DNA of 64,000 nt from Larkinella humicola. Its GTDB lineage: Bacteria; Bacteroidota; Bacteroidia; Cytophagales; Spirosomataceae. The notes under the pieces were generated by a model. The model worked only from the letters and a program-made list of their open reading frames with translations, was not told the DNA's origin and did not search any database. Below, piece by piece: positions 1 through 7,753 of the stretch. The stretch is from NCBI RefSeq assembly GCF_008727875.1, contig NZ_VTWS01000006.1, positions 186,001-250,000 on the forward strand, given 5' to 3'. Numbering within the stretch: the stretch's first letter is position 1; each line of letters starts with the position of its first letter. Made by a program: the position numbers and the translations under genes.

Positions 1-3000
1 CAAAAATTTCACCGTGGTGAATCTCCACGATTTTCTTGCTGAGCGATAGACCGATCCCGGTTCCGTGGTAGTGACCGGGTTGGTTGAGCCGCTGAAAAAG
101 AACGAAAACCTGCTGCCCGTATTTCTGCTCGAAACCAATGCCATTGTCTTTAAAAATCAATTCACAGTAGGTCGTCGACGGGTTCAAAGCCGGGTATTGG
201 CTGACGGCCTCCCGGGCCAGAAAGTGCGACGAAATCGCCAGAACCGGAGGGGTACCCTCCCGGGAAAATTTGAGGGCATTGCTGATCAGGTTGTAAAAAA
301 GCTGGTTCATCTGCAACGGAATCGCTTCAATGCTGGGGAGCAATTCGCTGGTGATGACAGCCTGTTTCTGTTCGATCAGCAGTTCAAAATCACTCAGCAC
401 ATTTTCCAGCGTTACCCCCAGATCCGTCGGCGCAAACAGTTTTCCGTGGTTGAGGAGGTGGGAGTAATTGAGCAAATCCTGGATGAGTTTGCTCATCCGC
501 ACCGAGGCCCCGGCAATTTTGCTCAGGTAGGTTTTGGCTTCCAGGGAAAACTCATCTTCGTGTTTTTCCTGCAACCGGTTCGAGAACGTAACGATCTTGC
601 GCAGCGGTTCCTGCAAATCGTGGCTGGCGGCATGGGCAAACTGCTGCAATTTTTCATTCGTTAGCTGCAAATCGGCCGTTCGTTCCTTGACCTTGATTTC
701 CAGGGCTTCCGAAAACGTCTTCAGTTTTTGTTCCGCCACTTTTCGTTCGGTAATGTCTTCAATAGCAAGCAGAATCAGGGGTTCCACGGCATTTTCGTTA
801 GCCACCTGGCGGGCATTCAGCAGCATGGTCCGCTCACCGAGAACCGGGAAGGGCAGGGTGATTTCGAAATCTTCCAGTTTGGCCCGTTGCGGGATGATTT
901 TTTCAAGCTGTGCCTGCAACACCGGATCATCCCACTGGCGGTTTTGCAATTCATAAAACAGTTTGTCTTCCGTTTCGAGCTCCGTAAAATTAAATTTTTT
1001 GTAGAATGCCAGATTGGCGGTTTTAATGCGCAAGGCTTTATCAAGTATTACCAGCGGTTCGCGGATGGAGGTAACGATGGCTTCGGAATACAGGCGGGCA
1101 ACGTTGAGTTGCTCCTGTTTGTCGAGCAGTTCCTGATTCAGGATCACCAGTTCTTCGTTGCTTGACTGCAGTTCTTCCTTCGACGTTTCCAGTTCTTCAT
1201 TCAGGCTCTGCATTTCTTCACTGCTGCTCTCCAGTTCTTCGCTCGTGCTTTGCAGTTCTTCGTTGGCCGCTTCCTGGTCTTCGATAATGCTGCGCATGTC
1301 TTCGCGGGTTTGTGCCAGCTCGTTTTCCAACTGCTGAATCCGTAACTGGGCTTCGTTCGTGATCACCGCTGTCAGGTTATCGCCATTCAGAACCGGTGCG
1401 GTTTCGGTTTCCGCTTTAGTAAACAGAATCAGAAAATGGGGTTCAACGTTGTTGGTGAGCAACACAATCTCGATGGTCACCAGGTGCTGCACCCCGTGGA
1501 TCCGAACCGGAATGCCGGTTTTGATCACCGCGCCCGGGCTGGTTTTGGCTTTGTGCAAGGCGTTTCGCAGTTCGAAGCCCAGGCCCTCGCGTGCCATTTT
1601 GAACAGATTGAAGGTCGGTTTGCCGGGTGGTGGTTCCAGAAACGGCGCAATGGCCCCGTGGATGTGCACCACATCCATCAGTTCATTCACGATCACACTG
1701 GCCGGGGTGTATTTGGCCAGTAGAATAGCCTCCGCCGTTTTGCGGAAGTCGGTTTGCTGGGTATCGGGTTTGGTCGTTTTTTTATCTTTTTTGACGAGGG
1801 CCTCCTCCCGGCGACCGGCGGCCACGGGCAGAAAACGGCCGGGAACCGACTTGCGGGTATATATCTTTTCGGTTCGAATAAAAGACGCGAACAAATCGGA
1901 CACCACGCTGGTCGTTTCGGATTTGCCGAGCAGCAGAAAACCGTTTTTCCGGAGGGCGTAATGAAAGGTCGACAAGGCTTTTTTCTGCAAAAAGCTGTCC
2001 ATGTAAATCAGCACATTACGGCAACTGATTAAATCGATTTTGGAAAACGGCGGGTCTTTCAAAAAATTCTGCACCGCAAAAACGCACAGATCCCGGATGG
2101 TTTTTATTACCTGGTAGTTGCCGCTGGTTTTCGTAAAATACGTACTGAGCTGCTCATCCGAAAGCGTATGCACTTCAGCTTTGGTGTAAATTCCCGCCCG
2201 CGCTTTTTTGATGGCTATTTCGGAGATATCAGACGCAAAAATCTGAATCTGCCGGTCGGGCGACTGATCACCCAGAAACTCGTGCAGGCAAATGGCCATC
2301 GAAAACGCTTCTTCGCCGGTGGAGCAGCCGGCAATCCAGATTCGGACAGGTTCTTCGGCCGCTTTGTTTTTAAACAAAGCCGGAAAAACCGTTTCCCGCA
2401 GGGTTTCAAACGTGTTCGGATCGCGGAAAAAAGACGTCACCGGAATGAGAAGGTCCTGAAACAACGCCTGTTGCTCGGCTTTATCACCCACCAGGATGTT
2501 CAGGTAGTCGGTCAGCTTGCCCACCTTGCCAATCGCCATTCGGCGGGCAATCCGCCGGCGAATCGTGTTCTGTTTGTAATACGTAAAATCAACGCCACTC
2601 CGCTCCTGAAGCAGAACGATCAAGGCTTTATAGGCGGTTTCGTCTTCTTTGGGAATCTCCTCCTGCGTATTGCCGATGTCACTCTCCTGGTATGCACGCG
2701 CAAATTCCCGGAGTTTTTCCGGCATTTCTTCGGGCGTCAACACGAAATCCACCACACCCGCATTCACGGCATTTTGCGGCATATCGCCGTAAGCCGCCGT
2801 TTCCTGATCCTGCGCAAACGAGACCCCGCCGTTCTCTTTAATGGCTTTCAAACCCAGCGTGCCATCGTCGCCTTTACCGGACAACACAATGCCCACTGCC
2901 AGTTCCTTGTGTACGGCAGCCAGGGAGGTAAAAAAAACGTCGATGGCCAGATTGGTTTTTATTTTATCCCGGGGCGTCAGCTTCAGCACCCCATCGAAGG

Positions 3001-3295
3001 CCGTCAGGATTTTATTGGCGGGTATAACGTAAATATGATTGGGCGTCAGGTGAATATCGTCCGTAATTTCCGAAACCGGAATGGCCGTGGTCCGGGAAAG
3101 AATTTCGGGCAAAATGCTTTCATGCAACGGGTCCAGATGCTGCACCAGCACGAACGCCATACCCGAATCGTCCGGAATGGCCTTGAGCAGTCGCCGGAAC
3201 GCATCCAGCCCGCCCGCTGACGCACCAATGCCGACCACCGGAAAGTCCTGCGGGGTAGCAACGGGCGGGACTTCGGTCTTTTTGTCGGAGGACAT
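1..3295 (-). CDS. CheB-CheR-PAS sensor histidine kinase fusion, 3' end cut by window edge
   Basis: From an ATG at 3295 the minus strand is open for about 1098 codons and leaves the window at base 1, so the C-terminus is missing. Domains in order: CheB methylesterase (about 17-200; GIGASAGG, QHLDP and GKGDDGTLG hold the Ser, His and Asp of the site), CheR methyltransferase (about 215-470; SFFRDP, GCSTGEEAFS, SCRNVLIY), a PAS-like segment, a Glu/Ser-rich coiled coil with repeated NEEL units (about 655-735), a second PAS, HisKA (AASHDLQEPLRKI) and HATPase_c (DNGIGF, GTGIGLSLSKK). The last ATPase box is just inside the edge, so few residues should be lost. No membrane segment is seen, so it should be cytoplasmic. 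Ligand and output are unknown; other genes between 3.4 and 14.5 kb could supply receivers. The family is known for fusing chemotaxis-type modification enzymes to a kinase. Confidence 0.93.
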   Translation of the reverse strand, partial: MSSDKKTEVPPVATPQDFPVVGIGASAGGLDAFRRLLKAIPDDSGMAFVLVQHLDPLHESILPEILSRTTAIPVSEITDDIHLTPNHIYVIPANKILTAFDGVLKLTPRDKIKTNLAIDVFFTSLAAVHKELAVGIVLSGKGDDGTLGLKAIKENGGVSFAQDQETAAYGDMPQNAVNAGVVDFVLTPEEMPEKLREFARAYQESDIGNTQEEIPKEDETAYKALIVLLQERSGVDFTYYKQNTIRRRIARRMAIGKVGKLTDYLNILVGDKAEQQALFQDLLIPVTSFFRDPNTFETLRETVFPALFKNKAAEEPVRIWIAGCSTGEEAFSMAICLHEFLGDQSPDRQIQIFASDISEIAIKKARAGIYTKAEVHTLSDEQLSTYFTKTSGNYQVIKTIRDLCVFAVQNFLKDPPFSKIDLISCRNVLIYMDSFLQKKALSTFHYALRKNGFLLLGKSETTSVVSDLFASFIRTEKIYTRKSVPGRFLPVAAGRREEALVKKDKKTTKPDTQQTDFRKTAEAILLAKYTPASVIVNELMDVVHIHGAIAPFLEPPPGKPTFNLFKMAREGLGFELRNALHKAKTSPGAVIKTGIPVRIHGVQHLVTIEIVLLTNNVEPHFLILFTKAETETAPVLNGDNLTAVITNEAQLRIQQLENELAQTREDMRSIIEDQEAANEELQSTSEELESSSEEMQSLNEELETSKEELQSSNEELVILNQELLDKQEQLNVARLYSEAIVTSIREPLVILDKALRIKTANLAFYKKFNFTELETEDKLFYELQNRQWDDPVLQAQLEKIIPQRAKLEDFEITLPFPVLGERTMLLNARQVANENAVEPLILLAIEDITERKVAEQKLKTFSEALEIKVKERTADLQLTNEKLQQFAHAASHDLQEPLRKIVTFSNRLQEKHEDEFSLEAKTYLSKIAGASVRMSKLIQDLLNYSHLLNHGKLFAPTDLGVTLENVLSDFELLIEQKQAVITSELLPSIEAIPLQMNQLFYNLISNALKFSREGTPPVLAISSHFLAREAVSQYPALNPSTTYCELIFKDNGIGFEQKYGQQVFVLFQRLNQPGHYHGTGIGLSLSKKIVEIHHGEIF

Positions 3296-3312
3296 TGTTT
3301 TTTTGGGGTAGC

Positions 3313-3320
3313 TAAAGGTA
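3313..3320 (-). promoter_or_regulatory. Candidate -7 box for the CheB-CheR-PAS kinase
   Basis: The minus strand reads TACCTTTA, one mismatch from the Bacteroidota -7 consensus TAnnTTTG. It would start transcription near 3306, about 11 bases before the ATG at 3295. No convincing -33 TTTG was found, so this is a weak call. Confidence 0.35.
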
Positions 3321-3422
3321 CGCAAAAGGTTTACAAAACCGGGTGGATTTGTTTTTAGTTTGCCTTTGTCGTACATCTACCCGCGAAGTTGTTTACCTTG
3401 CTTGCCACTATCACCGATAACC

Positions 3423-3845
3423 ATGAACCCTACTGTGACCTTTCTACTCGTAGACGACGATCCCGACGATTGTGATTTTTTTCGGGAAGCAGTACGGGAA
3501 GTTGATGCAACATCCGTTTGCTTCACGGCCGAAAACGGCGAAGACGCCCTGATGAAACTGCGGAAAGGACTTAAAAAACTGCCTGATTTCATTTTTCTGG
3601 ATTTAAACATGCCCCGCATGGACGGCAAACGTTGCCTGGCCGAGCTGAAGAAAGATCCCAAACTGAAAGCCATTCCGGTGATTATTTATACCACCTCCTC
3701 CGCGCCGGAAGACATGGAGGAAACCCGTCTGCTGGGCGCGTCATACTTCCTGACCAAACCCTCCGACTACCAGAAGCTCCTGAAAGATCTTGTTTTTGTG
3801 ATGGGCCGGGATTGGTCACAACATCCCCAAACGCTTCGTTTTTAA
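3423..3845 (+). CDS. Single-domain response regulator (CheY/Rcp1-like)
   Basis: A 140-residue receiver domain with no output domain. The acidic pocket is LLVDDDPDDCDFF, the phospho-acceptor lies in FIFLDLNMPRMDG, the switch Thr/Ser in IIYTTSS and the conserved Lys in FLTKPSDY. I chose the ATG at 3423 because an in-frame ATG at 3360 would add 21 residues before the first strand that receiver domains lack. DDDPDD and the -LNMPR- loop are typical of the Rcp1-like receivers that pair with phytochrome-like or PAS kinases. It lies back to back with the CheB-CheR-PAS kinase, which has no receiver of its own in the visible part; partnership is inference. It would pass phosphate or bind a target protein rather than DNA. 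Confidence 0.93.
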   Translation: MNPTVTFLLVDDDPDDCDFFREAVREVDATSVCFTAENGEDALMKLRKGLKKLPDFIFLDLNMPRMDGKRCLAELKKDPKLKAIPVIIYTTSSAPEDMEETRLLGASYFLTKPSDYQKLLKDLVFVMGRDWSQHPQTLRF

Positions 3846-3857
3846 TTTCGGACCAAG

Positions 3858-3887
3858 TTTTAAAATAGCGGCTTTCGGCTATATTTG
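3858..3887 (+). promoter_or_regulatory. Bacteroidota-type promoter of the beta-propeller gene
   Basis: A perfect -7 box TATATTTG at 3880-3887 is preceded by TTTT at 3858-3861 (18-bp spacer), close to TTTG-N19-TAnnTTTG. Transcription would begin near 3894, which supports the ATG at 3924 over any start upstream of it. Confidence 0.6.
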
Positions 3888-3923
3888 CGTAATATCCAAA
3901 GCTATAACCCTTCTATTCGCAGC

Positions 3924-5195
3924 ATGAAAAAACAGAGTTTGGTTGCCCTTGCTTCCTTGTTGACAACGGGTGTCTTCGCCCAGCAGGAACCCATTCAGTT
4001 TACCGCCAAAGGAATTGTCGTTTTGTCTGATGCCGACATGGCTGCTTCCGCCCTGGTTGACGGTAATTTGTACAAGAGTAAAACCAGTCGCGACGCGCTG
4101 ACGGTTGTAAAATTCCCACTCGACCGCACTGGTCAGAACATTACCACCGCCCCCATTTCCAACTCCTCGGCGCTGTATGACAAAGCCGCTGTCGTAACGC
4201 CCAACGGACGCTTTGCGTTTGTACTGGAAGGCCGCGGCCAACTGGGCGACAGCGTATCCACGCTGAAAGGCGGTGTGAAAGAGTTGCCAGTCGCAGCCCG
4301 GATGTTTATTGTCGACCTGGCACCGGCCAAACCGACCGCCAAAGTGGTTAGCGTTGGCAACCTGCCGACGGCCATTACCATCAATCCGCAAGGCAACACC
4401 CTTGCTGTGGCTTCGGGGGATGCCGGGAAAGAAATGCGGTTGGTTGAAATCGATAATACCGGTACGCCCAAGCGGGTGATTACGGCCCCCTCCCCGGTTC
4501 CGGGTGCGCGCATCACGGATCTGGTCTGGAGCCCCGCTGGTGATTTTATTGCCTACGTGATTGAAGACACGCAGGAAGTCGGCGTGATGAAGTATTCACT
4601 CGATGCCGCCAAAAAACCAAACATCATCCCCCACGGCAAGCCGATCAAAGTAGGCGGTTTACCGGCCACCGGCAAATTCTCGCCAGACGGAAAATTCTTT
4701 ATTGTATCCGACATTAAGAAGGGAGCCAACGCGCAGGGCGCCGGGAAAGGCGAATTGTTCGTGGTCCAGTTCAGCACCGAAGACACGCCGGGCGAGCACA
4801 AGGTCGTTTCGCAAACCGCTTCGGGCGAAGGTGCCGAAGCCCTGACCGTCAGCCCCGATGGCTCCATGGTGATTGTCGCCAACTCCGGGCAGTCATACCA
4901 GCCGTTCAGCAATGCGGGGGCAGGCAAAAGCTCCCTGTCGGTGTTTGCGCTCGACAAAGAAGGCAAACTGACTCTGGCGAATGAATATCCGTTCGAGGGC
5001 ATCCTGCCCCAGAGCGTCGAGTTCGACAAGAGTGGCAATGCCATTGCGGTTGCGGTTTCCGAATACCTCGATTACGGCGACCGTTCAGGCGGTATTGAGT
5101 TCTGGAAAGTGACCAAAGGCGACAAACCGTCGCTGGAAAAAATGCCGGGTAAAATCAGCGTTGCCCGCGGTAGTCACACGGTACGGGTTTATTAG
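3924..5195 (+). CDS. Secreted beta-propeller (lactonase/YncE-like) protein
   Basis: 423 residues with a signal peptide (basic MKKQ, then a hydrophobic run ending GVFAQQ), so export to the periplasm is expected. The mature part has repeated blades of the type '-VTPNGRFAFV-', '-INPQGNTLAVAS-', '-FSPDGKFFIVS-', '-VSPDGSMVIVANS-', typical of seven-bladed propellers of the lactonase/YncE superfamily. I see no catalytic set that would fix an enzyme activity; a binding or scaffold role is equally possible. The start at 3924 is preferred because the promoter at 3880-3887 would begin the transcript near 3894 and because it starts directly at the signal peptide. The gene ends at an inverted repeat (5207-5244) shared with the convergent lipoprotein gene. 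Confidence 0.8.
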   Translation: MKKQSLVALASLLTTGVFAQQEPIQFTAKGIVVLSDADMAASALVDGNLYKSKTSRDALTVVKFPLDRTGQNITTAPISNSSALYDKAAVVTPNGRFAFVLEGRGQLGDSVSTLKGGVKELPVAARMFIVDLAPAKPTAKVVSVGNLPTAITINPQGNTLAVASGDAGKEMRLVEIDNTGTPKRVITAPSPVPGARITDLVWSPAGDFIAYVIEDTQEVGVMKYSLDAAKKPNIIPHGKPIKVGGLPATGKFSPDGKFFIVSDIKKGANAQGAGKGELFVVQFSTEDTPGEHKVVSQTASGEGAEALTVSPDGSMVIVANSGQSYQPFSNAGAGKSSLSVFALDKEGKLTLANEYPFEGILPQSVEFDKSGNAIAVAVSEYLDYGDRSGGIEFWKVTKGDKPSLEKMPGKISVARGSHTVRVY

Positions 5196-5206
5196 TTAAG
5201 AATGAA

Positions 5207-5244
5207 GAGTTAAGAGTTGGCTGACCCACGCTAACTCTTAACTC
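5207..5244. repeat. Perfect 12-bp inverted repeat between convergent genes
   Basis: Arms GAGTTAAGAGTT (5207-5218) and AACTCTTAACTC (5233-5244) pair perfectly across a 14-base loop. It sits between two convergent stop codons, where a bidirectional terminator is expected, but there is no U-run. It belongs to the set of gene-end palindromes also seen near 9.9, 28.1, 44.4 and 47.0 kb. Confidence 0.7.
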
Positions 5245-5245
5245 G

Positions 5246-5542
5246 TTATACCCTCTCCCAGCGGAATTGCTTTTTGACTTTCTTCTGTTTTCCGTTGCCT
5301 TTGTCTTTTTTCAGCCCTTTGCGGTCGCTGGCCATGGAGGAGGACGCTCCGGCCCCTTTGCGGTTGGAGAGCCACCAGGTCGGGCTGTGCATCGTGCCAA
5401 AAACCGTTCCTCGATACACGCGTCCGCCATGCTGGTGTTCCAGTTTTACGTGGCAACTTTTGATCGGACAGTTGGATGCCATACATCCCGTCAGGAGCCA
5501 ACTACTCACTAAGCTTACCCACAATCCCTTGCTTGGTTTCAT
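5246..5542 (-). CDS. Small Cys- and Lys-rich lipoprotein, unknown function
   Basis: 98 residues with a lipoprotein signal peptide (hydrophobic LVSSWLLTGC; lipobox LTGC at about residue 17-20). The mature part begins with a second Cys pair in NCPIKSCHVKLEHQHGG, followed by a strongly basic, low-complexity tail. From memory, short lipoproteins with the CPIKSCHV core recur across Cytophagales as unnamed proteins; I know no function for them. The conserved Cys/His core (three Cys after the lipid anchor if the anchor is counted, plus three His) could bind a metal, but that is inference. It is convergent with the beta-propeller gene. Confidence 0.7.
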   Translation of the reverse strand: MKPSKGLWVSLVSSWLLTGCMASNCPIKSCHVKLEHQHGGRVYRGTVFGTMHSPTWWLSNRKGAGASSSMASDRKGLKKDKGNGKQKKVKKQFRWERV

Positions 5543-5629
5543 TTCGGTATCCGTATAAAGCAGAAGGGATGAAAGTAGAAAAAGTTTCGCTCTTTTTCCA
5601 GTTTCATCCCTTCTGCTTTGCGTAATCTC

Positions 5630-5887
5630 TTATCTTCCGAAAGCTAACTCATACCCGGCATTTACCAGATATTCGGCCACACGTGGCCGAACAACCCAAT
5701 AAACTCCGTTATCTCCGCGCAAAATCCAGTGATCACTTCCCTTTACATAGCGATTATTCGCGCAATCAATTGCCTGCATTAATGTCTTAAATTCTGATTG
5801 CCGTGCTTCTTTCAACATCTCGGCAAGGCGCGGAAAAGCCACGCTCCGCCGTAACCGTAACGTAATTGTTGAATCTCGAGAGTACAT
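5630..5887 (-). CDS. Unrecognised small protein
   Basis: 85 residues from the ATG at 5887. An in-frame start at 5929 would add 14 Cys/Asn-rich residues and would run through the palindrome at 5896-5924, so I prefer the shorter form. The sequence is mixed alpha/beta with a basic N-terminal region (TLRLRRSVAF) and a C-terminal stretch WILRGDNGVYWVVRPRVAEY. No family is recognised and no membrane segment or signal peptide is seen. It stands alone, with an AT-rich gap upstream. Confidence 0.55.
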   Translation of the reverse strand: MYSRDSTITLRLRRSVAFPRLAEMLKEARQSEFKTLMQAIDCANNRYVKGSDHWILRGDNGVYWVVRPRVAEYLVNAGYELAFGR

Positions 5888-5895
5888 ACACGTAG

Positions 5896-5924
5896 AGTAA
5901 ACAGTACAATTTTGGTTGTTTACT
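5896..5924. promoter_or_regulatory. Candidate operator palindrome AGTAAACA-N13-TGTTTACT
   Basis: Two perfect 8-bp inverted half-sites (5896-5903 and 5917-5924) lie just upstream of the preferred start of the small protein gene at 5887. Size and symmetry fit a dimeric repressor site, but no regulator is adjacent. Confidence 0.35.
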
Positions 5925-6308
5925 TGCACAAATCAGGCCAATTATTTTCCTTTTGTAACCGTTTAGTAAAATAAGACAATATTACTGAAATATTTGAATT
6001 GGCAATCTACCAAAAACTAACATTTTATTTTGATCACTTTGAGTAATTTTTCCTTTCATTGAAATATGATTATAGTACTATTTATACTCATCTCCTTGGG
6101 TGTAGAAAGACTTCCCCAGCACCCGGCCTTTGTAGCTCCCTTTCCCCACTAACAATCCGCATCAACGTTCATTGAATGCTTAACACCAGGATAATACAAA
6201 GACCTGTCTATCAATATATTAAACGACAAAAAAGCACCATAACCGACCTGTTTCAGCAACTGGTACGGCTTTTGGCTCTTCTACGGTGAACCAATGTTTT
6301 ATTTTACC
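5925..6308. other. AT-rich gap with a possible sigma-54-like element
   Basis: No coding sequence is seen. Near its right end, 6261-6276 reads TGGTACGGCTTTTGGC, close to the sigma-54 consensus TGGCACG-N4-TTGC but with the essential -12 GC shifted by one base. A sigma-54 activator gene lies at 15.5-16.9 kb. Nothing else is recognised. Confidence 0.3.
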
Positions 6309-7040
6309 ATGATCAAGCACAGCCATTCTTTACAATTGCGTACAATGAGAGCGGTGGCACTGGTAGTAGCCGGAAGTATTCTTGCGGCTGGTACAATGAC
6401 AGGATGTAAATCAATTCGAAAAAACACGAATAATACCCAGCGAGGTGCCATCATCGGAGCCGGGGCGGGGGCAGTTGCGGGTGGCCTCATTGGCCGCAAA
6501 TCAGGCAACACCGCCGTGGGTGCTATCCTGGGCGCTACCGTGGGTGGCGCAGGGGGCGCATTAATCGGTCGTCAAATGGATAAACAGGCGGAAGAACTTC
6601 GCCGGAGACTCGAAAATGCTCGCATCGAACGCGTTGGTGAGGGGATCAAAATCACGTTTGATTCCGACTTCCTGTTTGATGTGGATCAATATAATTTAAA
6701 ATCTGCGAATCGGGACAACATGACCAAACTGGCCGAAACCCTGAAAAAATACAACGATACGGAAGTGTTGATTGAAGGGCATGCCGACAATACCGGTTCC
6801 GATCAGCACAACCTGAAACTGTCGGAACGGCGGGCCAAAACCGTGGCCAAGCTACTACAGTCCGAAGGGATCAAAGGCAATCGTTTGACGGAGAAAGGCT
6901 ATGGCGAAAGCCAGCCGCTGGCCGACAACAGCAGTGTTTCGGGCCGTCAGCAAAACCGCCGGGTTGAAGTCGCCATCTTTGCGAACGAAAAATTACGAAA
7001 AGCCGCCGAACGCGGAACAATCGGAAATATAAACAGTTAA
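6309..7040 (+). CDS. Glycine-zipper OmpA-family outer-membrane lipoprotein
   Basis: 243 residues: a lipoprotein signal (hydrophobic ALVVAGSILAAGTMTGC; lipobox TMTGC), then a glycine-zipper segment (GAIIGAGAGAVAGGLIG and a second copy, GAILGATVGGAGGALIG) and a C-terminal OmpA domain that binds peptidoglycan (LIEGHADNTGSDQHNLKLS, RAKTVAKLL, GYGESQPLADN, NRRVEV). The protein should anchor in the outer membrane and tether it to the wall. In-frame starts exist at 6294 and 6345; 6309 gives a normal-length signal peptide, but the choice is uncertain. A hairpin terminator follows, then DUF2383. The family is a common member of envelope-stress gene sets. Confidence 0.9.
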   Translation: MIKHSHSLQLRTMRAVALVVAGSILAAGTMTGCKSIRKNTNNTQRGAIIGAGAGAVAGGLIGRKSGNTAVGAILGATVGGAGGALIGRQMDKQAEELRRRLENARIERVGEGIKITFDSDFLFDVDQYNLKSANRDNMTKLAETLKKYNDTEVLIEGHADNTGSDQHNLKLSERRAKTVAKLLQSEGIKGNRLTEKGYGESQPLADNSSVSGRQQNRRVEVAIFANEKLRKAAERGTIGNINS

Positions 7041-7045
7041 ACCTA

Positions 7046-7078
7046 TACGCCCGCTCCGTCAGGGAGCGGGCGTATTCT
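7046..7078 (+). terminator. Hairpin terminator after the OmpA gene
   Basis: A perfect 12-bp GC-rich stem (TACGCCCGCTCC at 7046-7057 with GGAGCGGGCGTA at 7063-7074) starts 6 bases after the stop codon. The U-tract is weak. Confidence 0.7.
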
Positions 7079-7100
7079 AATCACTTTTCTTTTTAACGTT

Positions 7101-7556
7101 ATGGAAGTAGGAAACACAAACAGCGAAATTCTAGACCGGTTGAACACGCTATTGACGCGTACACGTGACGGAGAACGAGGCTACCAGGAAGCCGCTGAAA
7201 ATGTAAAGGATACGGAACTGAAGAGTTTATTCTTAGCCCAGTCGCGGCAGCGGAACGAATACGCTACGGAGATCGACCGCGAAATCCGGACCCTTGGCGG
7301 AGATCCGGAAAACAGCACCAGCCTCACCGCTGATCTGCACCGCGCCTGGATCAATATCAAAACCACCTTTACCGGAAACGACGACAAAGCCGTGGTGGAA
7401 GAATGCAAACGCGGAGATGGTCAGGCTCTGGAAGACTACCAGGAAATTCTGCAAAGCACCAGCCTGGCTGCCAGCACCCGCGAGCTGCTGCTTCGTCAGA
7501 AAGAACGGATCGAATCGGCCCATGCGTCGATGGCCCGTCTGGCCAATGTTGTATAA
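7101..7556 (+). CDS. PA2169-family four-helix-bundle protein (DUF2383)
   Basis: 151 residues, all helical, with ferritin-like spacing: LDRLNTLLTRTRDGERGYQEA, ETEL-like DTELKSLFLAQSRQRNEYA, LHRAWINIKTTF, VVEECKRGDGQALEDYQEIL and a last helix RQKERIESAHASM. This is the pattern of the DUF2383/PA2169 family, which is frequently found among stress-induced genes; its biochemical role is not established. Glu and Asp residues sit at ferritin-like positions, but a full di-iron set is not evident by eye. It lies between two terminators and so is probably its own short transcript, beside the OmpA lipoprotein gene. Confidence 0.88.
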   Translation: MEVGNTNSEILDRLNTLLTRTRDGERGYQEAAENVKDTELKSLFLAQSRQRNEYATEIDREIRTLGGDPENSTSLTADLHRAWINIKTTFTGNDDKAVVEECKRGDGQALEDYQEILQSTSLAASTRELLLRQKERIESAHASMARLANVV

Positions 7557-7577
7557 CCTTTCCAGGTGAAAGGTAAG

Positions 7578-7618
7578 AAGTCCCGGATCCGGTGGATTCG
7601 GGACTTTTTTTTGTATCC
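7578..7618 (+). terminator. Rho-independent terminator after DUF2383
   Basis: Stem AAGTCCCG (7578-7585) with CGGGACTT (7599-7606) runs directly into eight T. It is one of the clearest terminators in the window. Confidence 0.85.
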
Positions 7619-7753
7619 AGAAACATTCTAAATCCACGAATAGTTGATCAATAGGCCGGCCAGCCCTTGCCAGGATTGACTTAAAAACCGCAGAAGCACG
7701 TTAAAAACCGCAGCGGAACCTGATTCAATGGCCCCGGAAACTGAATTATTATT

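Noticed and set aside
2168-3220. 350-codon plus-strand frame across the first gene
   Set aside because: It is antisense to the CheB-CheR-PAS kinase, whose domains are unmistakable; the plus-strand translation is basic, Phe/Gln-rich and has no motifs.
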